Below, piece after piece: positions 1-9,885 of a stretch of DNA of 64,000 nt (the stretch's first letter is position 1; each line of letters opens with the position of its first letter). The stretch spans positions 1 through 64,000 of the forward strand of contig NZ_CP160632.1 in the NCBI RefSeq assembly GCF_040783975.1, read 5' to 3'. The position numbers and the translations under genes were made by a program. Under the pieces are notes generated by a model, which searched no databases, was not told where the DNA came from, and saw only the letters and a list, made by a program, of their open reading frames with translations. This DNA comes from Pantoea sp. Ep11b. Its GTDB lineage: Bacteria; Pseudomonadota; Gammaproteobacteria; Enterobacterales; Enterobacteriaceae.

Positions 1-1931
1 CGTGGCTGGCGGTAAAGCGCACGGGCCAGAATGACGCGCTGTATCTGACCGCCGGAGAGCGATGATCCCATGTCGCCGACCATGCTGTTATAGCCCATAG
101 GCATTGCCATAATGTCGGCATGAATCTGGGCGATGCGGGCAGCTCGCTCGACCTGAGCTTTGTCGAGGCTGGCGTCAAAGAAACTGATATTGTCCATGAT
201 AGAACCGGCAAACATCATGTCGCTCTGCATGACGCTGCCGATCAGATCCCTGTAGCAGGTCATGCCCAGTTTGATGTGATCGATGCCATTCACACTGATA
301 ACGCCAGCGGTAGGCTTCAGAAGGCCCAGCATCAGTTTTGCCAGCGTTGTTTTTCCCTGTCCGGATGGGCCAATGATCGCGACAGATTCCCCGGCCTCGA
401 TGCTCAGGTTAAAACCAGAAAAGATCTCTTCGTCTGTGGCTGAGTAGCGGAAGGAGAGATCGCTGATATCAAGGCGAACAGGGCCTTTCTGTTCCGCCAG
501 TTCGACGTGGCTTTCCATATTTTGCTCCTTCTCACTCAGGACAATATCGGACAGACGTTCGCCATGTAAGCGAAGCATTTTGAATTCGATAAGTGCGTTG
601 ATCAGTCCGGCAGAGCGTGACATGAACTGATCGGAGAAGGAGGTAAACGCCACCAGCATACCGCTGGTAAAGTTGCCATCCAGCACCTGTGCCGCTGCCA
701 GCCAGATAAGTATAATTTTGCCCACGCCTGAAATCGTGCCCTGCAATGTACTGAAGCCGATCGAAAGCTTCTGGGTGGTGATCCCTTTGTTGGTCGATTC
801 CACTGTCTCATTGGTGTAAGCAGAGACACGAAAATCCTGTTTGTTATTCAGTTTGATCGCCTGAACGCCGCGGATAGATTCCAGCAATTGTGACTGGACC
901 ACGGCGGAAGCCATCAGCTGGTCTTCGTTGGCCCGACGAAAGGGTTCAAATGAGATCCAGCGTATCAGCGCATACAGCAGGAAAAGGCCGATGACTACAA
1001 AGGTCAGAGTAGCGTTGTAGGTAAAAATCATGGCAAGTGTTATGACGGCCATCACGCCATCAAAAATGGATGATATAAAGCGGCCTGTCAGCGTGCTCTG
1101 AATATTACTGATGGAGCCAAAGCGTGAAAGAATGTCGCCGACATGGCGATCCTCAAAATAACTGAGCGGCAGACCCAGCAGATGCGCACAAAGATTGGAT
1201 GACCATTGCACGCTCAGCAGGCTGGAGAACCAGGTAGTCACCCAGCTGCGTAAGGCTGAAATAAGATTCTGGAATAGGGTGACGCAGATAAACGCGACGC
1301 CGAGCAGCGTCAGTAAATCGCGATCCGCCGACACCAGAACCTGGTCGATCACCCACTGCATATAAAAGGGTGTAATGATGCCGAAAAATTCCAGCGCCAG
1401 TGAGAGCAGGGCGACCTGGATGAAGGCTGAACCTATCCCAGAGACGTTCCTTATCAGGCTGAGCATTGAGATAGATTTTTTTTCATTCTTCCTCTCAAAG
1501 GTTGCTGCCGGATAGAGTTCCAGCGCCACGCCGGTAAAAGAGTCTGAAACCTCATCCATAGGAACTTTGCGCACTCCGCGCGCCGGGTCATGGATAATAA
1601 GTTTGTTTCCGGCGATCCCTTTGAGCACCACGAAATGATTCATGTCCCAGTGCAGCACACAGGGCGTATTCAGTTTATTGAGCTCTTCCAGTTCCAGTCT
1701 GACGGCGCGGCAACCCAGACCTAAGTTCTGTGCGAATGACATAACATTCGCCAGCGTGCTGCCTTTCAGAGAGGTAGGAAACCGCTGGCGCAGCGAAATC
1801 ATGTCGATATGATGACCGTAAAATCCGGCGATCATGCCAATACAGGCCAGGCCACACTCTGCGGCCTGTGTCTGCCGTAAAACAGGTAACTTCTGGTGAA
1901 AAGATAAATTGAGTTTGTGAAATAAATCCAT
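1..1931 (-). CDS. C39 peptidase-containing ABC transporter (bacteriocin/microcin exporter), 3' end outside window
   Basis: This inner-membrane ATPase would cleave a double-glycine leader from a small peptide and export it with the HlyD-like and TolC-like proteins encoded just upstream. I translated it from an ATG at 1931. Residues 1-125 form a C39 peptidase with Cys26 in QTQAAECGLAC, His99 in NHFVVL and Asp115 in HDPARG. Membrane segments follow at about 165-420. The ATPase domain has a Walker A (GPSGQGKTT, about 518-527) and an LSGGQ signature near 623. The window ends after about 643 residues, before Walker B; relatives such as CvaB have about 700. The gene starts 24 bp after the HlyD-like gene, which suggests one operon. 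The family call is firm. The substrate is not shown; the microcin-like gene at 34.8 kb is one candidate and something left of the window is another. Confidence 0.93.
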   Translation of the reverse strand, partial: MDLFHKLNLSFHQKLPVLRQTQAAECGLACIGMIAGFYGHHIDMISLRQRFPTSLKGSTLANVMSFAQNLGLGCRAVRLELEELNKLNTPCVLHWDMNHFVVLKGIAGNKLIIHDPARGVRKVPMDEVSDSFTGVALELYPAATFERKNEKKSISMLSLIRNVSGIGSAFIQVALLSLALEFFGIITPFYMQWVIDQVLVSADRDLLTLLGVAFICVTLFQNLISALRSWVTTWFSSLLSVQWSSNLCAHLLGLPLSYFEDRHVGDILSRFGSISNIQSTLTGRFISSIFDGVMAVITLAMIFTYNATLTFVVIGLFLLYALIRWISFEPFRRANEDQLMASAVVQSQLLESIRGVQAIKLNNKQDFRVSAYTNETVESTNKGITTQKLSIGFSTLQGTISGVGKIILIWLAAAQVLDGNFTSGMLVAFTSFSDQFMSRSAGLINALIEFKMLRLHGERLSDIVLSEKEQNMESHVELAEQKGPVRLDISDLSFRYSATDEEIFSGFNLSIEAGESVAIIGPSGQGKTTLAKLMLGLLKPTAGVISVNGIDHIKLGMTCYRDLIGSVMQSDMMFAGSIMDNISFFDASLDKAQVERAARIAQIHADIMAMPMGYNSMVGDMGSSLSGGQIQRVILARALYRQP

Positions 1932-1955
1932 GATAAACCTGATAAAATATAGAAA

Positions 1956-3215
1956 TTATAATGACGTCATCTTGCCAAGTGCATTAAGCGGTTCCAGAAC
2001 CCATTCGTAGATGCGGCGCTTATCTATAATGAAGTCCGCTTCAAGCCCGCTTCCGGCGCGAAGGCTGCTCTGTCTGCCATAAGCCTGAATCGTCTGCTTA
2101 TCCAGCCTGACTTTCACCTGATACATCGACTCTTTAACCTGGTTATCACCCGTGATGGAGGCCACTTCCTGTGGTGAAAGCGCAGATTTGGAAATTTCCA
2201 GTACCGTCCCGTACTGCTGTCCAAATTTCTGCCAGGGAAAGGATTGATAGCGCAGCACTACACGCTGACCGGGCTGGATAAAACCGATCGCGCGGCTGCT
2301 GAGCATGATGCGTGCCTGAAGGCGGACGTTGTCCGGGAGTACCGTCGCCAGTGTCTGGCCGGCAGTGACTACCTGTCCCTGCTTAACCAGAACGGCGCTG
2401 ACGGTGCCATTTTCGGGTGTGCGCAGTTCAATTGAGCGACGCGATTCGTTCTCAACAATCGACTGCGTAATCTCTGAGAGCTTTTGCTGCAGTTCATTCT
2501 TCTGCCGGTCGTAACTGATCGGCTGTTCGCGTAACTGTTGCCGAGCCTGAGCCAGTTGCTGCCGGACATCAATCCTCTGACGTGCAACGTCTTGCAGGCG
2601 TACGCTGGCATCGAGGAGATCATTCTGTAGCTGTTCTACCTGGGTATTCGAGGCGTAACCTTCCCTGCGCATCGCACTCATCTTGCGATGCTGGGTTTTC
2701 GACAATTCAATCTGCTGCGCACGCTGACGGTATATGGTGTCCAGTTCTTTCGCCTGCTGGCCGAGCAGACTGACCTTCTCCTGCAGCGATTTGATAGTTT
2801 CGCTATTAAGCTGAGCCAGATTAACCAGCTGGCTGTTCAGTCCGGCTTTCTGAAACTCAAGCTGGGTAGCGATCGCCTCGCGGGTCTGACCATAGCGAGT
2901 GGAGATTTCGGAAGAAACGGTCGCGATTAGGCTGTTTTTCTGCAGACTCTCGCCTTCACGAATGGGAAGGGAAATTACCGTACCGGCACTCATTGCGGTG
3001 ATATTCATCATGCCATTTTCAGGCACTAATACACCCTGCGCTGTTTCCCGTTTGGTATAACTGCCAAACAGGCAAAAAGCGATAAGGACAGCTACCAGCA
3101 AACAAATCAGCATAATGACCACCCAGCGGAAGGGCGGACAATAGAGCGCGACAGAACCTAATACCCGTGTCCTTTTTGCATCCAGCGATTCTTTACGAAA
3201 TAAGTCGTTACTCAT
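1956..3215 (-). CDS. HlyD-family periplasmic adaptor of the C39 exporter (CvaA-like)
   Basis: Membrane fusion protein linking the ABC exporter to the outer-membrane channel. It has 419 residues. A short cytoplasmic N-terminus is followed by one membrane helix (about 31-50), a lipoyl/barrel half, a long Gln/Glu/Leu-rich coiled coil (about 100-255), and the second half with the motif ELRTPENGTVSAVLVKQGQ. I chose the ATG at 3215, which has a GGGAG ribosome site 9 nt upstream. An in-frame start at 3245 would add ten residues and overlap the preceding gene without a visible ribosome site. It lies 16 bp after the TolC-like gene and 24 bp before the C39 transporter, the usual order for colicin V-type export. 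It is confidently HlyD family; the assignment to peptide export rests on the C39 neighbour. Confidence 0.92.
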   Translation of the reverse strand: MSNDLFRKESLDAKRTRVLGSVALYCPPFRWVVIMLICLLVAVLIAFCLFGSYTKRETAQGVLVPENGMMNITAMSAGTVISLPIREGESLQKNSLIATVSSEISTRYGQTREAIATQLEFQKAGLNSQLVNLAQLNSETIKSLQEKVSLLGQQAKELDTIYRQRAQQIELSKTQHRKMSAMRREGYASNTQVEQLQNDLLDASVRLQDVARQRIDVRQQLAQARQQLREQPISYDRQKNELQQKLSEITQSIVENESRRSIELRTPENGTVSAVLVKQGQVVTAGQTLATVLPDNVRLQARIMLSSRAIGFIQPGQRVVLRYQSFPWQKFGQQYGTVLEISKSALSPQEVASITGDNQVKESMYQVKVRLDKQTIQAYGRQSSLRAGSGLEADFIIDKRRIYEWVLEPLNALGKMTSL

Positions 3216-3231
3216 ACGTTGAAACTCCCGA

Positions 3232-4551
3232 TTATGCCGTACCACAGTTAAAAACTTTCATCGCGGCGTAATCCAGCGAGCCGGTTGCTGTCTTCAAATT
3301 AACAATCGACTGGATTAATGCATTCTGAGAATGAGCCAGATCCTCAATCGCCTGGAAGTAATCTTTTTCCGCATTAAACTCGTCAATTAAGGTCCGCTGG
3401 CCAATCTCACGACCATACCGGGTTGCCGTCAGTCGTTTACTGGCTGAGACAATGGCGCGTTCATACGCTTTAATGCGTGACTGGCTATTCTGAATGCCGG
3501 ATGCAGCCTGTATTGCCTGCTGTTCAGCTTTGCGTCGGGCTTCAATGACTAAATCTTTATTCTGTTCATAGCGATGTGCGGCTTCCAGACTTTGAGAAAT
3601 CTGCCCACCTCCGGCAAAAAGCGGAACTGAAACATTAATACTGATTTGCGTATTATCCGTTTTAGATGTGGTGCCAAACAGGGTGTCGAGATAGTTTCCA
3701 TTTTCGGCGCGACTCCAGTTTTTGCCGTAGCCAGCCTGAAAGGTGACGACCGGTAAATGAGCAGAAGTCGCCGTCAGAATGTCAGCTTCGCTGGATTTAA
3801 GACTTTCGATAGCGGCCAGAACGTCGAGATTATTGGCTGCGGCGTCACGTTTTAATTGTTCAGGTATAATTCTCTCTTGAAAACGCACGCAGCGCAGAGT
3901 GCTGTCTGAAATACCCTGCGGGTCCCGGCCGGTTAAATGACGGAAATAGACGCTGGCATCATTGAGATCGTTTTCAGCCGCAAGCTCATCGGCGACCGCT
4001 TTATCATAATTAGCCTGTGCTTCTGCAACATCAAGGCGAGTACCATCACCCACTTCAAGTGCTTTCTGAGTTTGTTTCAGTCTGGCACTGAATGCGGTAA
4101 GGATCCGCTGCTTAGTATTAAGTACACTGCGCTGATAAACGACACCGTAAAAAGCATTGGTCACATTACCGATCAGTTTTTGCTGAGCAATCAGCAAATT
4201 CACATCGGCTAAATCACCGGTTACTACGCTTCTGCGCCAGGTCGCATATTTTGCCAGGTCAAAAACGGGCTGTGTCAGATTGACACTGTAGTTATGGCGG
4301 GTGACACCTGCAGAGTAAGCCGCATCGGGCTGATCGCTTTTACTCCATGATCCGTCGAGCGATACTGCGGGTAACAGCCCGGCAAAACCCTGATATTTTT
4401 TCTGTCCATCGGCATCATGGACGCTTCGGGCAGCATTAATCTCGGCATTATAGATATTGGCCGCTATCAGCGATTCCTGCAGCGACAGTGCGCAGGCATA
4501 GGTTGACAGCAGGAGCCCTCCTGCCAGTGGCATGATAAATTTAATAAACAT
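3232..4551 (-). CDS. TolC-family outer-membrane channel protein
   Basis: Outer-membrane efflux channel of 439 residues with a signal peptide (MFIKFIMPLAGGLLLSTYACA, cleavage near 21-22) and two repeats of the outer-membrane efflux protein fold. Features typical of the family are the strand segment FAGGGQISQSLEAAHRY and the C-terminal helix with LVNLKTATG-type sequence (here IVNLKTATGSLD). It completes a three-part type I secretion system with the next two genes. It starts 26 bp after the LuxR-type gene and ends 16 bp before the HlyD-like gene. Exporter loci in this group often rely on the chromosomal TolC, so a dedicated channel suggests a self-contained transfer unit (inference). The family is certain, the exported substrate unknown. 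Confidence 0.92.
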   Translation of the reverse strand: MFIKFIMPLAGGLLLSTYACALSLQESLIAANIYNAEINAARSVHDADGQKKYQGFAGLLPAVSLDGSWSKSDQPDAAYSAGVTRHNYSVNLTQPVFDLAKYATWRRSVVTGDLADVNLLIAQQKLIGNVTNAFYGVVYQRSVLNTKQRILTAFSARLKQTQKALEVGDGTRLDVAEAQANYDKAVADELAAENDLNDASVYFRHLTGRDPQGISDSTLRCVRFQERIIPEQLKRDAAANNLDVLAAIESLKSSEADILTATSAHLPVVTFQAGYGKNWSRAENGNYLDTLFGTTSKTDNTQISINVSVPLFAGGGQISQSLEAAHRYEQNKDLVIEARRKAEQQAIQAASGIQNSQSRIKAYERAIVSASKRLTATRYGREIGQRTLIDEFNAEKDYFQAIEDLAHSQNALIQSIVNLKTATGSLDYAAMKVFNCGTA

Positions 4552-4577
4552 GAATTTCCAAAAAAATAAGATAAAAA

Positions 4578-5231
4578 TTAAAATAGTTCGTTCTGGTGCA
4601 AAAAGCGTAATAGCTCGTTTTCATTCCGAAGATGAAGTTTATTCATTGCATTTCTTTTCTGTGTTGAAATTGTGCTCATGGCGCGACATTTTTTAGAGGC
4701 AATTTCTGACAGTGAATATCCTTCCCGGATAAGGTTAATGACCTCCCACTCTTTAGGCGTCAGTTCAGTGCACTCCTGCTGTAAGTTTTCACAGACTGAC
4801 TGAGAAATATAGGCTTTTTCGTCTGAGGAGACCATTCTGTCAGTCAGTGCTTTAATCAGCTCCTGCGGCCTGTCCTGCAGGCTGATGATAATATTGACAC
4901 CCGCACCGAGCATTTTTTTCAGCAGCGCAGATTTCATGTTCTGAGCGAAAAAAACCGTGATGATATGTTTGTTACCACACGATGCGGCCAGAACTTGTCT
5001 GATCTCTTTTTCGCGAAAAGAGCCATCAAACAAACATGAAGAGTTGATGATGATGATGTCAATGCTATTTTTTTCTACGGCAGTTAAAAGATCCTCCAGT
5101 TTTGGGAAGTGTTGCAGATTAATATTCTCAATGTTCATTTCATGTCGGATGAATGAAGCTATCAAGTCGTATGACATATGATACTTGTGAAAATATGTCA
5201 TATTTATCGTTTTGAGCGTATCAGATTTCAC
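4578..5231 (-). CDS. LuxR-type response-regulator-like transcription factor in the fimbrial operon
   Basis: DNA-binding regulator of 217 residues. The C-terminal 61 residues (157-217) are a LuxR/GerE helix-turn-helix beginning LTPKEWEVINLIREGYSLSEI. The N-terminal part has alternating hydrophobic strands (DIIIINSSCLF, HIITVFFAQN) like a receiver domain, but I see no clear set of phospho-acceptor acidic residues, so it may be an unphosphorylated pseudo-receiver as in FimW- or RcsA-like proteins. It starts with GTG overlapping the TGA of the fimbrial chaperone (GTGA), so it is probably translated with the fimbrial operon and may control it and the exporter genes downstream. A second protein with the same layout lies at 13427-14062. 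Targets are unknown. Confidence 0.85.
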   Translation of the reverse strand: MKSDTLKTINMTYFHKYHMSYDLIASFIRHEMNIENINLQHFPKLEDLLTAVEKNSIDIIIINSSCLFDGSFREKEIRQVLAASCGNKHIITVFFAQNMKSALLKKMLGAGVNIIISLQDRPQELIKALTDRMVSSDEKAYISQSVCENLQQECTELTPKEWEVINLIREGYSLSEIASKKCRAMSTISTQKRNAMNKLHLRNENELLRFLHQNELF

Positions 5232-5965
5232 GGGCTGCTCAGCTCTCTTTTATATGATTTCTGTGTGCCATAGTCGTCAATGACAGACCAGCTCAAAATA
5301 TGACTGTCGGTCGTTTGTTTCAGGGCAAACGAACGGGAAGAGAAGGGCGCAATCATCTCTGATTTCAGCGTTTCGTTACCCAGTCTGATACTTCCGATAT
5401 TCATATAATAGGGGGTCGGGTTTTGAACCTGCAATTCGCTATTTTTAGTGTTCAGTTTATTAATTGAAAATTTCAGTTGCTCACCAATTTCCTCGTCCGG
5501 TGCTTTCACGCCTGTTGGACGTATAAAAATCTTCAGTCGGATACGAACCGGAAAAATGACTTTCTTTTCCTGTGCTGTCTGCTGCCGGGTATATGGCGGA
5601 ATCTGATAAATATTCAGCCAGTACAGCCGTTCACGATCCTGGGGCATATCCTTCCGCGAAAGCAGCATTACACGCAGAGTGCGGGATTCAGCCGGGGCTA
5701 ATTTAAACAGTGGCGGAACGACGACCAGCGGGGTACTTATGCGTTCTGGCGGACTCAGTGGATCGCTGTCGTCGGTCCACATCTGTACCAGCGCTGGCGC
5801 TCTTAAAGAGTTCACCACGGTCAGCGATTGCACTTCACTGTTTTCATTAAATACCAGCCGGCTTTGTGTGCTGTTAACAACCGCAGAGGCGGGGCCTGTG
5901 CAGAGCGTGAGAGCACCGGTCATCAGCAGGTTACTGAAGGCTGACAATAATCTGTGCTTGCGCAT
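5228..5965 (-). CDS. Periplasmic fimbrial chaperone (PapD/FimC family), second copy
   Basis: Immunoglobulin-like periplasmic chaperone that holds fimbrial subunits by donor-strand complementation. It has 245 residues with a signal peptide (about 1-29, ending GPASA). The N-terminal domain contains LYWLNIYQIPP, matching the conserved PapD-family strand, and the C-terminal domain has NPTPYYMNIGSIRLG and ends with a segment about the folded-back strand (SWSVIDDYG). Its start overlaps the adhesin gene end by 35 bp and its stop overlaps the LuxR-type start, so it is part of one polycistron. The operon has a second chaperone upstream of the usher; this one, adjacent to the adhesin, may be specific for it (inference). 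Confidence 0.93.
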   Translation of the reverse strand: MRKHRLLSAFSNLLMTGALTLCTGPASAVVNSTQSRLVFNENSEVQSLTVVNSLRAPALVQMWTDDSDPLSPPERISTPLVVVPPLFKLAPAESRTLRVMLLSRKDMPQDRERLYWLNIYQIPPYTRQQTAQEKKVIFPVRIRLKIFIRPTGVKAPDEEIGEQLKFSINKLNTKNSELQVQNPTPYYMNIGSIRLGNETLKSEMIAPFSSRSFALKQTTDSHILSWSVIDDYGTQKSYKRELSSP

Positions 5966-7289
5966 TAACTGATCCTGCCTGAGCGGTTAATCCCGGAAGT
6001 TGTTCAAGTGAAGCGGTAAAGGTTCCTGCATATTCAGTGCCGCCCTCGGGCGTTACGCCGGTCTCCCCCATCAGGTCTGCATAGCCATACCAGCCTGCAG
6101 CTGCCCCGGTGCCTGTAGTCGCGGTGCTGGACAGCAGATTCAGCGCGGCGCCCGCTGAGGAATAAAGGCGAATCCCGACACCTGAAGCGACACCGCTGGC
6201 ACCGTAATTGTTGTCCAGAAGATGCGTGATGCCGCCAGCGCTAGTCTGAAGACCAAGTGCACTCGCCTGAGAGAGCGCGGTGGGCTGCGTCACCAGAAAC
6301 CCTACCGCCACAGGTGCATTGCTGACGCTGGAATCGGTGCCTGAGTACGCACCTTTTTCGCAGCTGATTGCAACATTAAAGGTATTACTGCTCTTCTCAC
6401 CGTCGCGCAGACCGCCAGTGCTGATGGGCGGCAACTTAACGACCTGATCAAAATCTGCCAGCGTGCAGGCATTGCCGTGGATGATGGTCGTTGATCCTCC
6501 TCGCATACTCCAGACTGCCGATGTCATGGCTGGCGTGGGGGAGTAAGCCAGACTGCCCGTCGCGGCGTTGTTATTGATGTTAGGCGCTCTGAGTGCCTCA
6601 TAGGCCTGTGGGGTAACAATCTGAGAGAAGGCATTGCGTGTAGGCGTGCCGTAGATATCATCGGTTTTGAGCAACTCAAAGGTGGCGCTATCGAAAGACG
6701 AAGCGGGTATGTAGAGGGTGGAACCGACAACAACATAGTCATCGGGAGTCATCTTGCGTTCCTGCCAGTAGCCGGTGTAGTAAAGCCCGGTCTTTTGATT
6801 GGTAATCCGATAAGCGATTCCGGTCGCTGGCGTCTGATAAGCCCCTTCGACATCCGAAACGGCCTTGCCCCCATAAAACATTCCTGATCCTCCCGCCAGG
6901 GCGTATATCTCGTACAACTCGTCGGCATCACTCAGCGCGCACTTAAACACGATCTGATTGGCCGCGTACGGCTCTTTCAGCCCTTTATCGATAAACGGCA
7001 GGTCAGCAGAGGCGATCACTGTTCCGGCAGGTACCAGCGCTTCAGCGCCCGTGCCCATAATAATGGTTCCGAAGGAGATAACGCCTGCTGCGGCATTCAA
7101 TACCCCGTTCCCCCAGGGTGCGGCGGTATAGCCCATATCAGCCACGTCCTGCGGGATCGATGAAGTGCCGGTACCAATACCTGTGACCTTGGAGCAGAAT
7201 GCCTGCACATCTGTTGCGCAGGCCATGAAGAGGCCGGCGACCAGCCAGGGTCTTGATTTAGTGATGTTGAGTCTCATAGGGGTTCTCAT
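5931..7289 (-). CDS. Fimbrial tip adhesin / minor pilin-like protein
   Basis: A 452-residue secreted protein with a signal peptide (ending near VQAFC), a large N-terminal region without recognised motifs (about 30-250, with cysteines in AFCSKVTG and VFKCALSD) and a C-terminal pilin-like domain (about 265-452) with a Cys pair (GNACTLADF and AISCEKGAY) and the closing pattern GTFTASLEQL...QAQIIVSLQ. This two-domain layout, together with its place after the usher, is that of FimH-like tip adhesins. The N-terminal binding domain is not one I can name, so the receptor is unknown. The gene starts 10 bp after the usher stop. A second in-frame ATG at 7277 is an alternative start; neither has a strong ribosome site. 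Confidence 0.82.
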   Translation of the reverse strand: MRTPMRLNITKSRPWLVAGLFMACATDVQAFCSKVTGIGTGTSSIPQDVADMGYTAAPWGNGVLNAAAGVISFGTIIMGTGAEALVPAGTVIASADLPFIDKGLKEPYAANQIVFKCALSDADELYEIYALAGGSGMFYGGKAVSDVEGAYQTPATGIAYRITNQKTGLYYTGYWQERKMTPDDYVVVGSTLYIPASSFDSATFELLKTDDIYGTPTRNAFSQIVTPQAYEALRAPNINNNAATGSLAYSPTPAMTSAVWSMRGGSTTIIHGNACTLADFDQVVKLPPISTGGLRDGEKSSNTFNVAISCEKGAYSGTDSSVSNAPVAVGFLVTQPTALSQASALGLQTSAGGITHLLDNNYGASGVASGVGIRLYSSAGAALNLLSSTATTGTGAAAGWYGYADLMGETGVTPEGGTEYAGTFTASLEQLPGLTAQAGSVNAQAQIIVSLQ

Positions 7290-7299
7290 TGAAAGAAGT

Positions 7300-9885
7300 T
7301 CACTTGATGCAGACGCCGTTCAAACGCACGAAGCTGCCATCACTCACTTTTCCGGACGGTAACTGGTAGTTGATGCGGCATTTCCTGCCGCTACCCCAGC
7401 TCACAAACAGCGTGCCAGACGCATCAGGAAGTCGGGCGTAGATCTGACCATTTTGACCGGCCATTCCAATGCTGTTGCCCTGGCTGTCTTTGACTTCAGC
7501 GCCCATCGGCAGGGGCATGCCATCATGCAGGGTGGCCGAAATCAGGGCGGGTGAACCGCTCAGCGTTTTGAATGTCACTTTTGGTACGCCGCCAAATACC
7601 GGCACGACGCGTACATTGCCGCCTTCGAGTTCGACGTCTCTGGACATTGAGTTGCTGTCCAGGCTGATGGTGTTATGGCGATAGGGAGCCAGAGAAGGCA
7701 CGATGGCATAGCCGAAGGGATCGATTTTTGCCCCCTGCGCATTGTTGACGCGAGCGCCGCTGGCACCTTTAGCCTCGACCAGCGCAAACGTGTCGCTGGC
7801 GTAGGGGCCATAGGTTACGCCGCCGCCATGAAGCGCGAGGGTACCCGCCGTGCCCAGACCGAGCTGGTGATAATTATCACCGCGGGCATAGGAAGCGCGA
7901 AGTGTCCCCACCCGCGTGCGTTCCTGTACGTTACTTCCCCAGCGCATGTCATGGTCTTTACGCTGAGCGTCATCACGATAGCGGTCGTAACCGGCATAGA
8001 GTGCATAAGTAAAGTCACTGTTTTCACCTGCCGAACCTGACAGCGTGGTCATTGCTGACGTGGTATTTTTATCCCGCGTCATATCCAGCGCGATGGTTGA
8101 GCGGCTATCGCGCCAGTCGAGTGGGATGGAGATACCGACAGAGACGACGTTCTCCGTATATTTCTGATAACGGCCTGAATCGTAGTCGCTATCCTTTACG
8201 CTATACAAATCGTTGCTGTTCCAGCTTGAGCGCTGTCTTCCGGCGTTGATGCTGTAACTTACCGAACGCCACATATTGTTATAGGAAAGCTGTAATTCGC
8301 TGATACGTGAACGATTGTTGTAATAATCAGTGCTGCTTCCGCTCAGTGCTAAGGTGCCGTAATCAGCCATGTTCTGACTGACGGTCGCCGTAAAGCGGTT
8401 ACGCTGTTTAAGCGTATCGGAGTAGTAATGTGTTCCACTCTTCTGCTGGCGCCGTATGCCCAGTACATCTTCAAGATCACGATAGCCCGAGGTGGAGTAG
8501 CGATAGGCTGCCAGAACCAGATTGGTATTGGTGGAGAAGGTTTTGCTGTATGACGCTTCTGCGCGCCAGCCACTTCGGGTCAGATCATTTTCTACCCTTG
8601 CGTGCGACCAGGTGGTGTTTAACGACAGGGCACCCAATTCGGAGGCGTATACGCCGCCCAGCAGCCATGCCTGATAATTACTGGCAAGGCGCGCCCCGGT
8701 GTTATAAGTGAAACTGTTGCTGAGACCATACTGCAGCACACCCTCCGTGAAGGCGTTCTGGACGGCGTAATAATTCCTGACTTTACCTGCGGCAAACTGA
8801 TAACTCACATTACCCGGACGCATTGAGTCAGGAACGGCAGCGTAGGGCACAGTGAAAAATGAAGATTTGCCGTCGGCTTCGATGATCTGGACTTTCAGAT
8901 CACCCTGACTGCGGGTGTTGTAAAGATCGTTAATCAGGAACGGTCCGGGTGGCACCTGGGTTTCATAGATTACATTACCCGCCTGGCTTATCAGAACACG
9001 GGCATCACTGGCCGCCACGCCACGTACTTCTGGCGCATACCCACGACGACCCTGCGGCCACATGCGTTGATCGGTAGCGAGTTTTACCCCGTTAAAAGAG
9101 ATCGATCCGAACATGGAACCGTCAGTAAAAGTATCGCCGACCATGAGTTCGCTGGACAGAGCTGGCAATGGACGCTGTACCCAGGTGCGTACTGAGTTCC
9201 ACTTGTACTGAGCACCGCCGGAATTGCTCTCCATATAGCGCATATTAGCCTGATGGCGCAGTTGCCACATGCCGAGATTGCCGCCTGCGTTAATCAGACT
9301 CCATAAATAGTTATAGTGAGTATCCCGACGGATATTACGGGTAAAGCTTGTGTTATGGCGTAAAAATACCAGTGGGGTACCGGCATCCCACTCAGAAACA
9401 GGAATATAGTCACGAGGCTGATGATTGAGTAAGATCTGAGGGATCAGGAAGTTAAGCGTCAGCGTGGACTGTTTGATATTCCATTTTCCCTGCTTAGTCA
9501 GATCCGAAAGTAACAGACACTGATTATTAGCGGATTCTGGCAGCCCGGATTTCAGCTGAAGCAATTTTTTCATATCCGCATCAATGCAGGGCTGGGCACT
9601 TTTGTCGGCGGCTTTCTTTTTACGGAAATTCACCGGCACCCGGCTCTTAATGATCGTACCGTTCAGACTGATATCAAGGATCTGCTGACCTTCAGGGATG
9701 ATGGTCTGTTTTTCATTGAATTGCTCAAGATCAACGCCTTCCGAGAAGCCGGAACCCGCCAGCAAATTACTGTCAAAACGGTATTCTTCAGCATGCACAT
9801 GCTGAGTTAACACTGAGACTTTAACAAGGCAACTGATGACAGCCAGGCGAAATCCTGTTTTTTTAGTGTTGAATTGGATATTCAT
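7300..9885 (-). CDS. Outer-membrane fimbrial usher (FimD/PapC family)
   Basis: The usher is the outer-membrane pore and assembly platform for the pilus. It has 861 residues, the usual family length. After the signal peptide the N-terminal periplasmic domain has FDSNLLAGSG, the start typical of ushers. The middle is the 24-strand barrel with the conserved LRHNTSFTRNIRRDTHYNY-like and GDTFTDGSMFGSISFNG segments, and the plug region has PPGPFLINDLYNT. The C-terminal domains have ALISATLHDGMPLPMGAEV and end near CRINYQLPSG. The first 23 bp overlap the end of the upstream chaperone gene. It directly follows that chaperone and precedes the adhesin. Confidence 0.96.
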   Translation of the reverse strand: MNIQFNTKKTGFRLAVISCLVKVSVLTQHVHAEEYRFDSNLLAGSGFSEGVDLEQFNEKQTIIPEGQQILDISLNGTIIKSRVPVNFRKKKAADKSAQPCIDADMKKLLQLKSGLPESANNQCLLLSDLTKQGKWNIKQSTLTLNFLIPQILLNHQPRDYIPVSEWDAGTPLVFLRHNTSFTRNIRRDTHYNYLWSLINAGGNLGMWQLRHQANMRYMESNSGGAQYKWNSVRTWVQRPLPALSSELMVGDTFTDGSMFGSISFNGVKLATDQRMWPQGRRGYAPEVRGVAASDARVLISQAGNVIYETQVPPGPFLINDLYNTRSQGDLKVQIIEADGKSSFFTVPYAAVPDSMRPGNVSYQFAAGKVRNYYAVQNAFTEGVLQYGLSNSFTYNTGARLASNYQAWLLGGVYASELGALSLNTTWSHARVENDLTRSGWRAEASYSKTFSTNTNLVLAAYRYSTSGYRDLEDVLGIRRQQKSGTHYYSDTLKQRNRFTATVSQNMADYGTLALSGSSTDYYNNRSRISELQLSYNNMWRSVSYSINAGRQRSSWNSNDLYSVKDSDYDSGRYQKYTENVVSVGISIPLDWRDSRSTIALDMTRDKNTTSAMTTLSGSAGENSDFTYALYAGYDRYRDDAQRKDHDMRWGSNVQERTRVGTLRASYARGDNYHQLGLGTAGTLALHGGGVTYGPYASDTFALVEAKGASGARVNNAQGAKIDPFGYAIVPSLAPYRHNTISLDSNSMSRDVELEGGNVRVVPVFGGVPKVTFKTLSGSPALISATLHDGMPLPMGAEVKDSQGNSIGMAGQNGQIYARLPDASGTLFVSWGSGRKCRINYQLPSGKVSDGSFVRLNGVCIK